A stretch of DNA of 64,000 nucleotides from Atherix ibis (Eukaryota > Arthropoda > Insecta > Diptera > Athericidae), in contig OY282610.1 of NCBI GenBank assembly GCA_958298945.1, positions 48,615,667 through 48,679,666 on the forward strand. Direction: 5' to 3'. Positions 48,006-60,800 of this stretch are shown piece by piece. Below the pieces are notes generated by a model. The model saw only the letters and a list, made by a program, of their open reading frames with translations. It was not told the DNA's origin and did no database searches. Each line of letters begins with the position of its first letter. The stretch's first letter is position 1. A program made the position numbers and the translations under genes.

Positions 48006-51000
48006 ATATAAATCAATCTTTTTCTTTAAACTTCATATCTAAAATGCCAAAAAAAACAGAAATAATTTCTTTTACTAGAAATTTTGATTTTCAATACCGC
48101 ACATATAATGTGCGTCATTTTATAAAGAAAATTTCGTTTTTTTTTGTTTTTTAATTTGAACCGACCAACCTACTTAAATTGAAAGTAGAATACTCTGAAG
48201 AAATTTTAAAGTTATCTGGGTTGGCCGAGTATATCATTTATGTAAGTTGCTCACAAAATGTTCGTAAATATTTCAGGAAGAAATCAGGAATTGAAAATGA
48301 TTAACGTTAAATTGCTTCGTGAAAGGGGGGGGGGATGTAGGGCAGTGACAACCATACGCAGAGAGTACTTAAGCCTGGTAGGCATACTTGATGCTAGGTT
48401 TATAGGAATATTGCGTGGGGGGTTCGAAATTGAATGCAAAGCGGTACTCTCACATCCACCATATTCAGAAAATCAAAGTTCCTAACATCTCCATGGGAGC
48501 GGAAGAAAGAGAAAGAAAAATAAGTGGAGAAAAAAAAATCATCCACGCAAAAGGAAGAGAATAGGAAATGAGAAAGTGGATATAAAAATTAGTAATAATA
48601 AACGAAAATTTTCAAATTAAAATTAAAGAAAAATAAAAAAAGATCAATACCAAATAAAAACCTAAAAAGAAAAGAAAAACCGTCGACATTGATGAGAGAG
48701 ACTTAGTTGTCATCAAATCCTTAGATTGTCCCCAAATCCTCCGACGTTGATGGCAGAGACTTAGAGACTTAGATTATCTCCAAATCCTCCCTTTGGCACT
48801 TCTCGACAAAATAACTTTGGCGGCCCCATTTTATTGCTACGATGGTCCCCGCCTTCCTTCATATTTTAATGGAGTTACGGTTGTTGGACCGAGTACCTGC
48901 TGGGGAGGAGGAACCTTAATTAAAAATATCTGATTATTAAATATTCATTATATTCATATTTTCTTATAAATAGGAACTAACAATGACTTAAAAAAAAAAT
49001 TTAATAAATATAAAAGAAAAAATATATATACCACCAAAAAAAAACAACACAAACATTATTTTTTGTTAACAAAATGATTGTGCTGACAATTATACTGGCT
49101 ATAGAAATTTGGTGTTAAAAATGTTGGATCAAGCGAAATAAGAATATAAAGATTGATCTGAACCAAAAAGTTCGTATCTGTAAGTCCATATTGGTTCTGG
49201 TACAGTTTTCTTCCTCATTTGAAGTAATTTTATACATAAAATTTCCCAAATCAAATTTTCTTAAACTTAAAGTAAAAATGTTGAGTTGTAAATTAGTTAA
49301 AATTAAGTGTTAAAATTTGAAAATTTTTTACTAACCCAAAAAATACTTTTAAAACGAAACCAAAAAAAAAAAACCGCCAGTAAATAATAATAATAATAAT
49401 CAAAATGAAATCGTTCACAAAAATTAAATGGCAAATATTTTCCCAATTTATTTTGAATTTATTTCATTTTATACAAAATAACTAACAGCAAACTACGAAA
49501 TTCTCCTTTTACGATTTTATAAATTCTTTAGCTCAGCTCAGATGTGTTGCATCTTTTCATCAAAAATACGAACATTTTCATATATTCGATGGAATGCACT
49601 AATTTTCTTCACTTTTATTCGAAGAGATAAAACCTGAAATAAAGTAAATTTGAAAATTTAAGACATACTCTGAAACCGTTGGATCCGATATGCATTTTCT
49701 TATACAAAGTTTAATGCAATTTAAGTGCAATAATCTGAAATGGGAGGTTTTCAGAAGGCAAATGACAATTTTCTACGCCACGTCTTCACAAATTTCGTTT
49801 TTATTATCAGTACTTTCCTCTCTCTAAATGGCAATGTTTAAAATCAGGATTTTCCTTAAAAAACGAAAGAATTCAACAACAAAAAACTTTTTAGCAGCGA
49901 TTCCATAATATAAGCTTTTTAAAGTTCTATTGTAAAGGAGTTTAACCGAATTTTTTTTTATATTTTCCCCCTTTTTTCAAATTACTGTCAGCATTTGCTG
50001 ATTATATCCTTACTACACATTTAGATAAAGGCTACGGTCACTCGATATAAACATGAACACCATCATACCGACTCAGTGTATCGGCCGAGATAGTAGTTGT
50101 ATTAGCCAGCATAGAACTTGACATACAAGACTACCATTACTACTCGTATCATCTCCATCCTCATCTCCATCTCAATCTGCACGTACATCTAATTACATTT
50201 CCATCTCCATCTTAGCGTCCGTTATCATCGCCTTCGTAATCAACATCATCACGATTACCAACGCTAAGAAAGGTATCCCCATTTAATGTGAGCACCTCCC
50301 CTTTTGAAGACGAAACCTAACAGGGTCAGTTCACTATTGAAATTGCCGACCCTTGTGCTATCCTTGTCCCTTACGCTATTGATTCTATTCTCTCCTCATT
50401 TAACAATTCACCAATTCAACTGCAACTTTTCTATTAAATAAAAAACTGAAAACGTCGTCAAACTTTCTGAGCTGTTTTTATGTGAGCCTAGATTATTTTT
50501 GCTGCTATGAAAGTTAGTCCCTACCATCGCAACCATTGTCGTCGCTACTACGAATACCATCATTGGATCTGCAACGGCGAGAATGTAGCCATCGCCATCG
50601 TAATTGTGTTATCCTTTAATCAATCACCCTCCCCAAACCCATTAGCCATGGCGCAAGACGTCCGTGCACATTTTGCACGTACACTTGCAAGACCACATCT
50701 ATAAGACGAGAACAATTCCTTCAATCACCTCTGGAGCTGGGACTGAAACTAGAACTGGAGCTGGTATCGAAGGTGGACCACACCGACAGCGTAAGGTGAC
50801 GACAGCGTCTTTAGTGTTTGTTGGACGGTGGAGTATTTAAATGTTCCGAAGGATGGTAAACAACCGAATGGGTGTTAGGTGCTCTAAAGAAGCGAACCAA
50901 CTCCTGATTGGTCGAGAAAAAGGACTAGCAAAAACCGATACTATCCACTACTCCATCAGCGGAAACCATTGTATGAGTACAACAGATGCCCTGCTAGCTA

Positions 51001-52173
51001 GCTCCGTTAATTTTACTTTTCACAGGAAAATGTTCACCCGGCAATTGGCTTTTTTGATTCAATTTTTTACGGCGTCATTTGAAAATGCTACAAGCTTGAA
51101 GGATTCTTCTTACTCCCCTATTATCCACTCACAATCTTATATACTTCTTTGAAAAATAATATATATTCTGGTCTTTTTTCTTGTGTATATAAACTATGTA
51201 TAAGAATCAAGAATGGGCTTTACCACCCATACATCCCTTACGATGAGATATAACATCGCAAAATTATTCGCTGAGATTTCTCATACCTATCAGTGGGGAG
51301 TACTCATAGCTAATGGCAACTATTATAAGCAGAAGATGGAAATTTTGCTGACAACACCTTTTTCCTTAATTTAATCGTACTCTTATTTTATTATCGAAAT
51401 TTCTTTTCCATCTTTAGCGTAGTCTTTCTTTTGCAAAACATTGGAGAAAAGATAACAAATAACTTACACAATTCACAAGTAAAAAAAAAACAACAACAAA
51501 AACCAAAATTATTAAAATTACAATGAAAAACCAACCCTGTTCGGGATTAGAGGGATGTACCACCGAAAATCGGAAGGAACAGACAACTTTTCCAACTTGT
51601 TCAATTTTCAATCGAAACGCATTCATGCTGAAATCCAATAAGTTCTTATTTGCATTTCATGCCTGTCCTGTGAAAAGTACAAAAATAAAAAGTTGGCTTT
51701 TCAAGGATTTGGAAGCTTATTGAAAATGACAAGTCGATGGGATTTGTGTTTAACTCTTTCGTTGGATTTTTTTTTCTCTCTAACCCATCTGTCCGGGCCT
51801 ATTTTATTTTTTATACGATTTGTATTAAGTTGGAGGGTTCAATGAAATGAATTTTAGAAATTTCGCTATGTTTGTGTGTGTGTGTTTATATAATCAAAAA
51901 AAATTTCCAATAAGTTCGCATATTATGGAAATTCATTTATTGATCGATCTTATCTTTAAAAAGTTTACTTCAGGTTAAGAATGAATTTGTTTGTTTTATA
52001 TTTTTTTTTCCCCAATATTTCCTAAATAATTTACGAACAATAATATTTTATTAAAAATTTTAATTTTTCAAACTTCAATTGCGATTCAACAAATAAAACA
52101 GAAAGAACACGATTTTGATCAGATTCCTGTGAGCGGCTAATAATGTTACACAATATATAAAAATGTTTAGAAA
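48006..52173. other. Stretch without a recognised gene; microsatellite and GC-richer part
   Basis: 48006-49990 is AT-rich with a G-run near 48325-48334 and (taa)n at about 49382-49400. From about 50040 to 51150 composition is more balanced, with tccatctc/tcatct words, and holds frames at 50507-50704 and 50841-51152 that match nothing I know. 51151-52173 is AT-rich again. Confidence 0.4.
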
Positions 52174-52245
52174 TTTTTTTTTTTTTTTTTATTTGACAGG
52201 TTTTTCATTTCTATGTTACACATAGACATGAGAACACAGTCACTC

Positions 52246-53250
52246 CTATGGAGCATATAGCGGCACTAGAGCCTCTGTGAACTCTCTCCATCTGCTTGAG
52301 CCAGCCTTTTTACTTCCGACCATGATTTGCCAGTTTGTTGGTGTTCGCGTTCGACTGATCTTCTCCAAGTGGTCCTTGGACGTCCTCTGCTGCGATTGCC
52401 CTGTGGGTTCCAATCTAGTGCCATCCTTGCTATGTCCGTAGGTGGTTTTCACAAGGTGTGGCCAATCCAACTCCATTTCCTGCGTTTGATGTTATCTAGC
52501 AGGGGTATTTGCTTCGTGAGAAGTAACAGCTCATCGTTCGTTATCCAGTTCGGCCAGAAGATCTTGCTTATATGCCTCAAGCATCTGTTCACAAATGCCT
52601 GAGGCTTACGAGTCGTGCTGTCTGTTACTTTCCATGTTTCGCAGCCGTACAGCAGGACTGGCTTGACGTTTGAGTTGAATATTCGAAGTTTGAGTGCTAT
52701 GGAGAGGTGATTGGAACGCCACACGTTCCCAAGTGAGGTGTACGCTTGTCGCGCCTTGTTGATGCGCGTTTGGATGTCTATTTCAGTTCCACCATCCTTG
52801 CTGAGCATGCTGCCAAGGTAACAGAACTTTTCGACATCTTCAACTTGGGTACCGTGTAGCATCAAGGGTCTCTCGCAGGTGGCGCCGACACGCATCAATT
52901 TGGTCTTCTTGATGTTGATTCTCATCCCAACTTTTTCTGCATTGGAGGCCAGTGCATTCAGTTTCTCCTGAATGCCGTTGAAGGTTTGGGACATGAGGCA
53001 TATGTCGTCGGCGTAGTCCAGGTCGTGGAGCTTCTCACGCAGTGTCCACTGGATACCGTTGCTGGTTGTTAGTGCGTTGAAGGACTAGGTCTAGGGCGAT
53101 TATGAAGAGGATGGGCGAGATTATGCAACCCTGCCTGACTCCTCTCGAGATGTTGAATGTATCGCTGTTTCGTCCTTTGAGACGCACTCTACACGGGGCC
53201 TCGCGGTATAGTTCTTGGATTAGATCGATTATGGCCTGCGGGATGCCTAG
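52246..53250 (-). pseudogene. LINE reverse transcriptase, C-terminal half (RTE-like)
   Basis: Minus strand: SELGIPQAIIDLIQELYREA, GVRQGCIISPILFIIALD (RT motif), then a one-base insertion near 53055 shifts frame to WTLREKLHDLDYADDICLMS (catalytic YADD at 53004-53015). It continues FNGIQEKLNALASNAEKVGM, INIKKTKLMRV, VEDVEKFCYLGSMLSKDGG, VKPVLLYGCETWKVTD (thumb) and FVNRCLRHI. A further shift near 52455 leads to the terminal RTSKDHLEKISRTRTPTNWQ and WREFTEALVPLYAP with the stop at 52246. The LLYGCETW and CLRxI blocks are those of RTE-like elements; clade assignment is by eye. Different from the jockey-like LINEs elsewhere in the window. Confidence 0.85.
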
Positions 53251-53255
53251 TTCAG

Positions 53256-53340
53256 ACACGCGGTTTTCCAAGTGGTCACCCATCCGAGTACTAACCACGC
53301 CCAGTCCTGCTTAACTTCGGTGATCTGACGAGAACCGGTG
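53256..53340 (-). pseudogene. 5S rRNA-derived fragment (about nt 30-113 of 5S)
   Basis: The minus strand reads CACCGGTTCTCGTCAGATCA, then CCGAAGTTAAGCAGGACTGG, GCGTGGTTAGTACTCGGATG and GGTGACCACTTGGAAAACCG with CGTGT. This follows animal 5S rRNA almost base for base from loop B through helix IV/V and includes the internal control region (A-box-like AAGCAGGACTGGGCG and C-box-like GATGGGTGACCACTTGG). The first ~30 and last ~7 bases of 5S are missing, so it is not a working 5S gene. It is joined to LINE coding sequence at its 3' side. Confidence 0.85.
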
Positions 53341-53459
53341 GATCCAACAAATATTTTACTTAATTAAAATCATTTTTTAACTATCTAATAATATCATACT
53401 CTTAATTCGATGAATATTAACAACGAATTTAGAATTTTTTCATATAATTTTAGCATTTA

Positions 53460-54135
53460 CGAGGTCTGTTCAACAAGTAGCGCGAATTTTGAATTTCCGC
53501 GGGTTACGTATATTCGATTTTCGATTTTTTTATGGCGTTATGTTGGTACTCATATCTCTCACTTATGCTGAAAAGTTTGGTAATTTTGAATGTTCAGTTA
53601 GTTTTTGAAAACTGCTTTGCTTGCTCGTCTTCGATGTTTGCCCATTCCAAAAAATGAATCAAAGAATCTGTTTCGGAAAACAAGAAAAAGTCACAGAGGG
53701 CCAGATCTAGGGAATACGGTAGCTGCGGCATTATTAGTGTATTGTTTTTGGCCAAAAATTCGCGCACAAGGAAGGATTCGTGAGCAGGTGCAAAAGTCAA
53801 TTTTTGTTCTTCGAGAAATCCGGGCGTTTCTGGCGGATTGCTTTTCACAACTTGTGCATAACTTGCAGATAATATTCCTTATTAACCGTTCTACCCTGTG
53901 GCATGAACTCATGATGCACCACGCCCCTGCAATCGAAGAAAACTGTAAGTGAAACCTTCACATTCGAGCGAACTTGGCGCGCTGTCAAAAAATTAACTGA
54001 ACATTCAAAATGGCCGAAGTTATCGGCATAAGTGAGAGACGTGAGTATCAACATAACGCCACAAAAAAAATCGAAAATCGAATATACGTAACCCGCGGAA
54101 ATTCAAAATTCGCGATTCTCTTTTAACAAACCTCG
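53460..54135 (-). mobile_element. Fold-back mariner derivative of family B (copy B4)
   Basis: A 676-bp element with TA at both sides (53458-53459 and 54136-54137). Both ends carry the 5' leader of family B in opposite orientation: about 150 bp of the left arm (53460-53612) is the inverse of the right arm (53984-54135). Between them on the minus strand lies a piece of transposase (EFLAKNNTLIMPQLPYSLDL, ALCDFFLF). At about 53671 this gene piece joins the inverted 5' end (aatcaaagaatctgt then ttcgg), the same junction as in copy B3. The helix-turn-helix and first Asp are gone. It is a non-autonomous, long-inverted-repeat derivative. Confidence 0.9.
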
Positions 54136-54429
54136 TATGTTGTACGAGTAATTATTTTTCTAATTAATATTTTTTTTGTCGCTTATATCAAATTTCTTTT
54201 AATGTTTTTTAAAATCAGGACCTTATTTTAAATTGAGTAAATTCATGCCAGTTTATAAAGTCTTTTAAGGTTACTGAATCAATAGCTTCCCGCTATTTGC
54301 TACTTGATAGATACAAACATACCTCTTACAACGGCATTTTCTAAACTTTGTAAAATGTTAAACCTTTTCATATATCCTTTTTATTTGCCAGAGTAGTATC
54401 CTTAACCTTTTCTTATATAATAGCTACAG
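54136..54429. other. Short AT-rich spacer
   Basis: Nothing recognised. Confidence 0.5.
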
Positions 54430-54840
54430 TTTTGATATTCTTCGCAGATGATACAGCCTCTCTTTGCGGCCAATATATTACAAAACTTTATCTTCCAACT
54501 CCATAACTGGTTATTAAAGTGAAGACTTAAACGTTTCAAACTTACTATAGGAAGCAAAGTACTTTTATACAATGCTCTGCTGAAACCCATATGGACTTAT
54601 GGACTAAAACTATGGTATTCTACCAAGCCTTCCAATTCCTCGTATCCAACCCATTCTGTCAAAAATCCTTCTAGTTTCAAATTGTGAATGCTCCTGTTTA
54701 TATTCGTACCGTTATCATATATCGTAATTCTAAAGTGTCCTTTTAACGTGAACTAACCGTTCCTCATTATCAAAACTTTCATACTCCTATACTCCATTTT
54801 CTTGTAAGGGAATTACCCTCAGTAATCGCTTGGGAGAGCA
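54430..54840 (+). pseudogene. Jockey-like LINE scrap
   Basis: FADDTASLCGQYI near 54440-54475 is the RT catalytic block (FADD). ALLKPIWTYGLKLW near 54570-54620 and VNAPVYIRTVIIYRN near 54680-54735 match LKPIWTYGLELW and VNAPFYVRNTVIHRD of the LINE inside element C1. Each lies in a different frame and the sequence between is shortened. Dead. Confidence 0.7.
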
Positions 54841-57800
54841 ATGGCCATGATACTTATTAAAATAATCAAAACTCCTCCTAATTAAGTCAAATAGTGAAAG
54901 GATTTTCCTTCACATTACACGGTATTGTAATGACATCTTTAAATAATAATTCTGCTCGTTATTAAAAAAAAATTTTTCTTCTAAAATTAAGACATCTACA
55001 AAATTAATATCATTGCTTTTATAATAAAGATTTCTTTTTTAGTTCAGAATTTTTCGTCCTAAGAAGATGAAAAGTTTCTTAAAATGGTTTGTAGATTAGT
55101 TTACAATTATAAGAAGTAAGATTTTTTCTAAAATTAGATAGAAAAATTATCTAGTGTAAATTTTAAAAAAAATTTGATCATGAAAACTTACTTATAGTCT
55201 AGTGCGCTAAAGGCCCAGCTTCCTAATCAAATATTTTAAAGAATTTCATTTTAGAAATTGTACTAGTTTTATTAGATTATCACATGTCATAAAACTTATA
55301 TATTCCTCATAATTTTTTGGAAAACAAAGTATCAATGGTAAATTCTGGTTTTTTTTTCCAAAACTATTAGGACTCATATATCTGTTAAATATGAACGTTT
55401 TTATGATATGTCAAAAGGATAACCAAATCAACAGGTGACGAAAAAAAAATTATTTTTCGGCACCCCTAATATGAAATTTGGCTAAAAAATTTCATATTAG
55501 GGGTGCCGAAAATAAAACTACCACCTCTTATGATACTGCAATCATCATTAATTTGGCCGACATTTATACATAATCATCATCACCATGTTCTTGTTTTTAT
55601 ATATGATATATTCGCTAAAATATTTCCATGCTATTATAAAGTGTCTTCTTGGAATCCTTTACATCTTTGTCCTCATGATCATCAACACCAAAATCATCAT
55701 CACCATTATGGTCATACTTGTTCTGTTATTCCTTTCATATTTTCTGGGTAATTTTTATTAGAATTTTACAGTATCATAAAGGAGAACAAATATTTATCTA
55801 ATTCAATTACTGTATAACAGCGTATAATGGGGCCATTTAGCCCGTGTAACTGTTTTCAATTTATTTTTTCTATAGCCATCATCTACCACAAACAACTTTT
55901 TATTGGGTTCTTTTTTCTTTGCTACATATATATTGTCGGTAACCCTAAATTTTTTCATACCTCGGAGTTTTTTGTCCACCTTTTTTCATTTTTCAACAAC
56001 AACTTGCTGTAAAAAAAATATACACTCTATATAACAGGCGCACGTCTAGAGATGAGGAAAATAAATGATTCTAAAAGGATTTTCTAACCCTAGACTCAGG
56101 CTAAAGTGTGTGCGGCGCAATTGTCACTTAGGCTATATTTGATCAGAAGAGGGGTCTGACAAAAATCTGGCTCACGCCAACCGAAATTAAATTCTACTTG
56201 TATCTGTCTGGCAGAAGATATCCTCTTAGCCTGGTCCATCCATCCTAAATGATCTTACACCGCAGGGGTGAATTAATTTTTTTTCCCATTGAGACTCTAT
56301 TTTCCAGTGGTAGACAGACAGTGCTTGTTATTCCGCTTGCGGTTGTACTCAAAATAAAAAACCTAACATCCTCAGACAAAAAAGAACACATTATTTATCC
56401 CTAAAAAGTAACGCAGACAGAATACACAATAAAGGAGGGGTAGAACGAAAAAAATCGCTACCCTGAAATGAAAGAAAAAAAACTTGACGTTTACACTAAA
56501 TGAAGATGGAATAAAGAATACACTGCAGGGAAGCTGTAGAAACAAATAAAAAAATAATAATAATAAGTCAACTTGAACAACAATTACCAACAATAACAAC
56601 AAGAGAGTAGTTGTACGTGCGACAAGATGAGACCAATCATGACGATGATGCTGACAGGAATAGCGTTAAAAAATAGGGGATGGACGGACCTCGTGCAACT
56701 GGTGACGGTTGATGATGACGGTCGACCACAGTCGGTTCAGTTGTATGCGAAGCAGTCGTTATACTCGCAGTAAAAAATCCTGTAACAGCCGATTAAGGTG
56801 TAATACAAACAAATTACTTTAACCGCATCATATTAGTCGAAGGTGAAATAGCAGAGGAAAAAAATCCTTAAAAAAAAGAATTCAGAAAAAATAACATGAA
56901 CAAAAAGAATTGGATAATATCGGCAGGGATGCATCTCAACCCTTATTAATGTCGTAGTAGAAAGGACACGACTGAATCTGATGTTGCTAGTCAATCGGCT
57001 CTTGTTTGTGTTGACTTTTTCTACATTTCTTTTTGGCAATTTTCAGATCCTGTGAAAGAGCAATTATATAAGGACGTGTTGCGTGCTACTCATCTAAATT
57101 GAGAATTTATATGAAGAAAAAAAAAATTACAACAACAAAAATGAATTCCGGTTGAATATAATCATGAAAAAATTAAAGGGTTAAAATCCAATTTAAAATG
57201 ATTATAAACATTTGAAGGAAAAAAATTTAGCACGCAACTTGAAGAAAATTAAAAGACACTTAATAGTTTTTATATGCATTTATTGATCTATAAATAATAT
57301 TTAAGGTTAGATCCTTGTGATAGTATGTAATTTTCTATTATTATACTTGGTATTATCCTGAAAGGACCAATTTTTTTTCATTTAATAGGTTAGAACACAT
57401 AAGTTCTGAGGGGACTGAAGAAAAAATAAACGTAAAAAAAATCTCATTTCTCTCTTATATCCTTATTCTAGATAAAGTCCTTTGTAAAATAAGTATACTA
57501 TCTCCTTTTGTCATAATGGATGGTGAGAAACTCACCGAACACTTATTTGACTGGCCAATTCGATCGAGAATTCAACCAACCCTAGCCAGGGATGCACGCA
57601 ATTTTCCCCTTTTCAACGTCAGTCCATATTTTTTCTCATTTTTTTCCATCCTTTTTGCTATCGTTACTTACCCCGCATTGATTTTTTTCATTCGTTGTTG
57701 GTCCTTTTTTTTCATCCTGGGTGGCTGTTAGTGGTGGTCGAGTGCTTTTCTGTCGTTTGTGTGCTTTTTTTACTATCTCAGTACTGGGCGCATCCTTCCG

Positions 57801-60800
57801 TCAAGGACAGCACCGACCAGCTGTATACATTAATTTCGCCATTCGCTACCAGGTGGCAATCCTATTGGTATTTCGTAATTTTTTCCACAATGCATTTCCA
57901 TTGGTTCGGCAATTGTTGGCAGGCGTACATTTGTTCCTGTATTGATGGCAATTCGTTTATTTGAGAAAGTTTTCGCATCCTTCAAACTTTGTGCGTGCAT
58001 TCCGTTGGGGGATTTTCAATTTAATTCAAAATATTCGCAAAGATGTCTCTGACAGCATCGAATTTTTCTAATAAATTAATTTTTTTTTCCAAATATTTTT
58101 ATTATTATTATTTTTTAATTGTTACTTTTTCTTTTAATTGTTAAAATCATTTTAATTTCAGAGAGAATATTTATCTTAGAAATGGTATCAATTTTTAAGA
58201 ATTAAGTTTTTGCTTAAAATATTGAAATTTGGAAGATTCTTTAAAGAAAGTTAACTACAGGATTTATTGCTTTTTCAGTAAAATTCTTAAGTTGCTATTT
58301 CTACAAAAATGTGTATTTTGAAGAAGGGAAAATTTTTATTTTTTTTTAAACATTAAATTACATATAAAATATTATTTATTACTATTTTGTAGTACTTCTG
58401 CAAATAACTAGTAATATTTGAAGGAGAAAAATTGTATTTCTAAACAAAATAAATTGAACTTTTTTGGCTATTTTTCTTTTACAAAAGATACGTTTTTTTT
58501 TTAAAATTTACCTTGGGTAAATAAATTTTTGAAATAAAATAATCTTTAAGATATAAAATAATAATCAAAAAATTAATTTATATCAATTATATGATATTTA
58601 AAAACTTCCTTTTTTTTTAAAATTATTTTAAGCAAAGTAAATCCTTTTGGAATACTGTTAATATGAGGGTATGTCCATCACCATACGAAATCGTCAAATT
58701 GAAATTGTATTAAATTTAAAGCAAAATTATCGATTTCGTTTCATTAACTTCGAGACGCTTTAAAGAGTTAATGTTCCTCTCGAGCTGTACATCTTGGTAA
58801 TCCCAGGTTAAGGGTTAAGGGTTAAAACTGACTACAGAGGAGTTGATCTCCTCTTGGGGGTTTAATTAATCGACTTATTCCACGCATGTACACATTTCCG
58901 TATGCGGTGGGATGATTGGAGTAGAAATGTTGGAGAGGACAGCAGGTACTTGTAAATGTGTGGTTGGAGCATTCGGGGTGGTCAGAGTGTTATTAGTGAT
59001 GGAGTGGTTTTATGTATGTAAAGCCTCATTTGGCTAATATATGCCCGGAATTCTGAGATCTTTCTGTGTGTAAATAATTGATTAATTCGTGTGATAGCAT
59101 AATGTGCACGTTCCCGCATTTATGAGGTATTTCCAATGAGCTTTGTGTACTTACTATTTTCTTTCATATAAAAAATATAAATTTTCCTTAAAGTTTTTTT
59201 AAAATTTTTTTAAAATGTTTTTTTTTTTTTTAAAGTTGCAATTATTTTTTTATAATGAATTTAAAACTTTTTCTCGTTTCCCAATAAACTACATTTATAA
59301 ACCGGAAGCTGCAGTTTTCTTAGTCTTAGATGAGTGTTTTTGGAGAGAGTGTCCGAGGATTTTGATGGGAATAAAATTTTTGTTAAGGGAAAATTATCAT
59401 GATCTGTATTATATATTATTATGAATATAAAAGAATGCAACTTTGCTTACGATTTTTTATTATAAGAATTAGATTTGGCAGAAATTCGAAAGTTTGGTTT
59501 GACTCCAGATTTAAATTCAATAAATCCAAATAGGTCCCATAATTGCGTTGTTTATTAAAAGTTAATATTTCATTATGTTTTTCGATAATTTTATACGATT
59601 GTGGATAACTTCTGGTAAGTTCAAGTTTTAGATTAAGTCCTTAGTAACGCACTTTAGCATATTATGAAATTATGCTGCCAGAAATATATAAAGCTTTTTA
59701 CAGAGATGTTAAATTACCATCACTATCCCTCTCTTAAATCAGATTTGTAGATTGTAGATATGAGATTTTAAATTATAAGAAGGTAGTCGGGATTTTTTTT
59801 TGCATAATTGGAAATAATGGGGTCAAGACAACTTCCTCATGGGGCTTTAGCTGACATAGTATATAGTTCTGAGCATTTCGTAAATATCTTCGGAAAAATA
59901 TAAAAAGAAGGACACTTCTGAGCTTTCAGAGACGCTCAGAATATAATATTCGATAAAGATCATAAAAAATATTTTTTTAAACAATAGATTTAATATAATT
60001 TATAATAAGAATTGGTAGAAGGTCTATATAATCATATTAATAATTTCCAAATTAAGAGAAAATATATTGGGCAAAGGATACCATTAAAATGTATGCAATA
60101 AACACTAAAGTTTTTTTCTTCAGAATTTATGCTTCATGTTAGAATTTTTGCGTTGGAAAAATTTGTTATTAGAAATTTTTTCATTGGAAAAATTGAAATT
60201 TTAATTCGAGAAGTTTCCTAAACGGAAAATCATACGCAAATGGGAATATAAGTTAATTTATTTAGTATATATTATTAGTATATGACATGTCAATTTCAAA
60301 AAAAAATTTTGTCAAGCACCTTATCTTTTCATTGGTGTGGTTTTATTTTTAAATACTATTGAATGCATGAAAACTTATTCACAATAATTTTTAAATTATT
60401 TCTTTCATATCAATTTTGATCGATATAATTTTTAAAAATTCTATTATAATTCCTTTGAATATTTTTCTAAATTGTTTTAAAAATATTTTTAGTATTTTTA
60501 TTTATAAAAATTAACAGTTTTATATTATTTCGTAGTCCTTTGAAAAGTATTTAATATTTGGTTACTTCTGGTCAGATTAAAGTTATTTGTTTAAAAAAAA
60601 AAATTAACAACAAGAAATAAGTGAAAAAGGATTTTAAGCAATTATTTTTTTTTTAATGTTTTATAACAATTGAGATGGTTTTTTTTTAGCATAGATATTT
60701 TTGCACATTAATAAATAAATTATGAAAATTCTAAATTTTAATAAGAATATAAAATGATTTACATTAAAATTATTATTTCAAAATGGGTAAAATTTACGAT

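Larger units (their letters stand above)
52174..53346 (-). mobile_element. LINE fragment fused to 5S rRNA sequence, with poly-A tail
   Basis: On the minus strand the order is: 5S rRNA-like sequence (53340-53256), directly joined to the RT part of a non-LTR retrotransposon (about 53250-52246), a short 3' untranslated part, and an A-tail seen as 17 T on the plus strand (52174-52190). A tail at the 3' end with a foreign small-RNA sequence at the 5' end is what template switching during reverse transcription would produce. Alternatives are a 5'-truncated insertion into a 5S gene or a 5S-headed retroelement family. No clear target duplication was found. Confidence 0.8.

Noticed and set aside
53035..53298. 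A start codon within the 5S-like part giving an open frame into the RT
   Set aside because: The reading through 5S sequence is accidental; LINE homology begins only after the 5S part, and the frame breaks shortly after the RT motif.
55503..55751. A His-rich frame with HHHH runs, possible metal-binding protein
   Set aside because: It starts with GTG inside the hairpin arm, and the His runs come from atc/cat microsatellite words. No domain is recognised.
58800..58830. gttaagg repeated three times, possible telomere-like repeat
   Set aside because: Only three units, and the unit does not match the usual arthropod TTAGG repeat.
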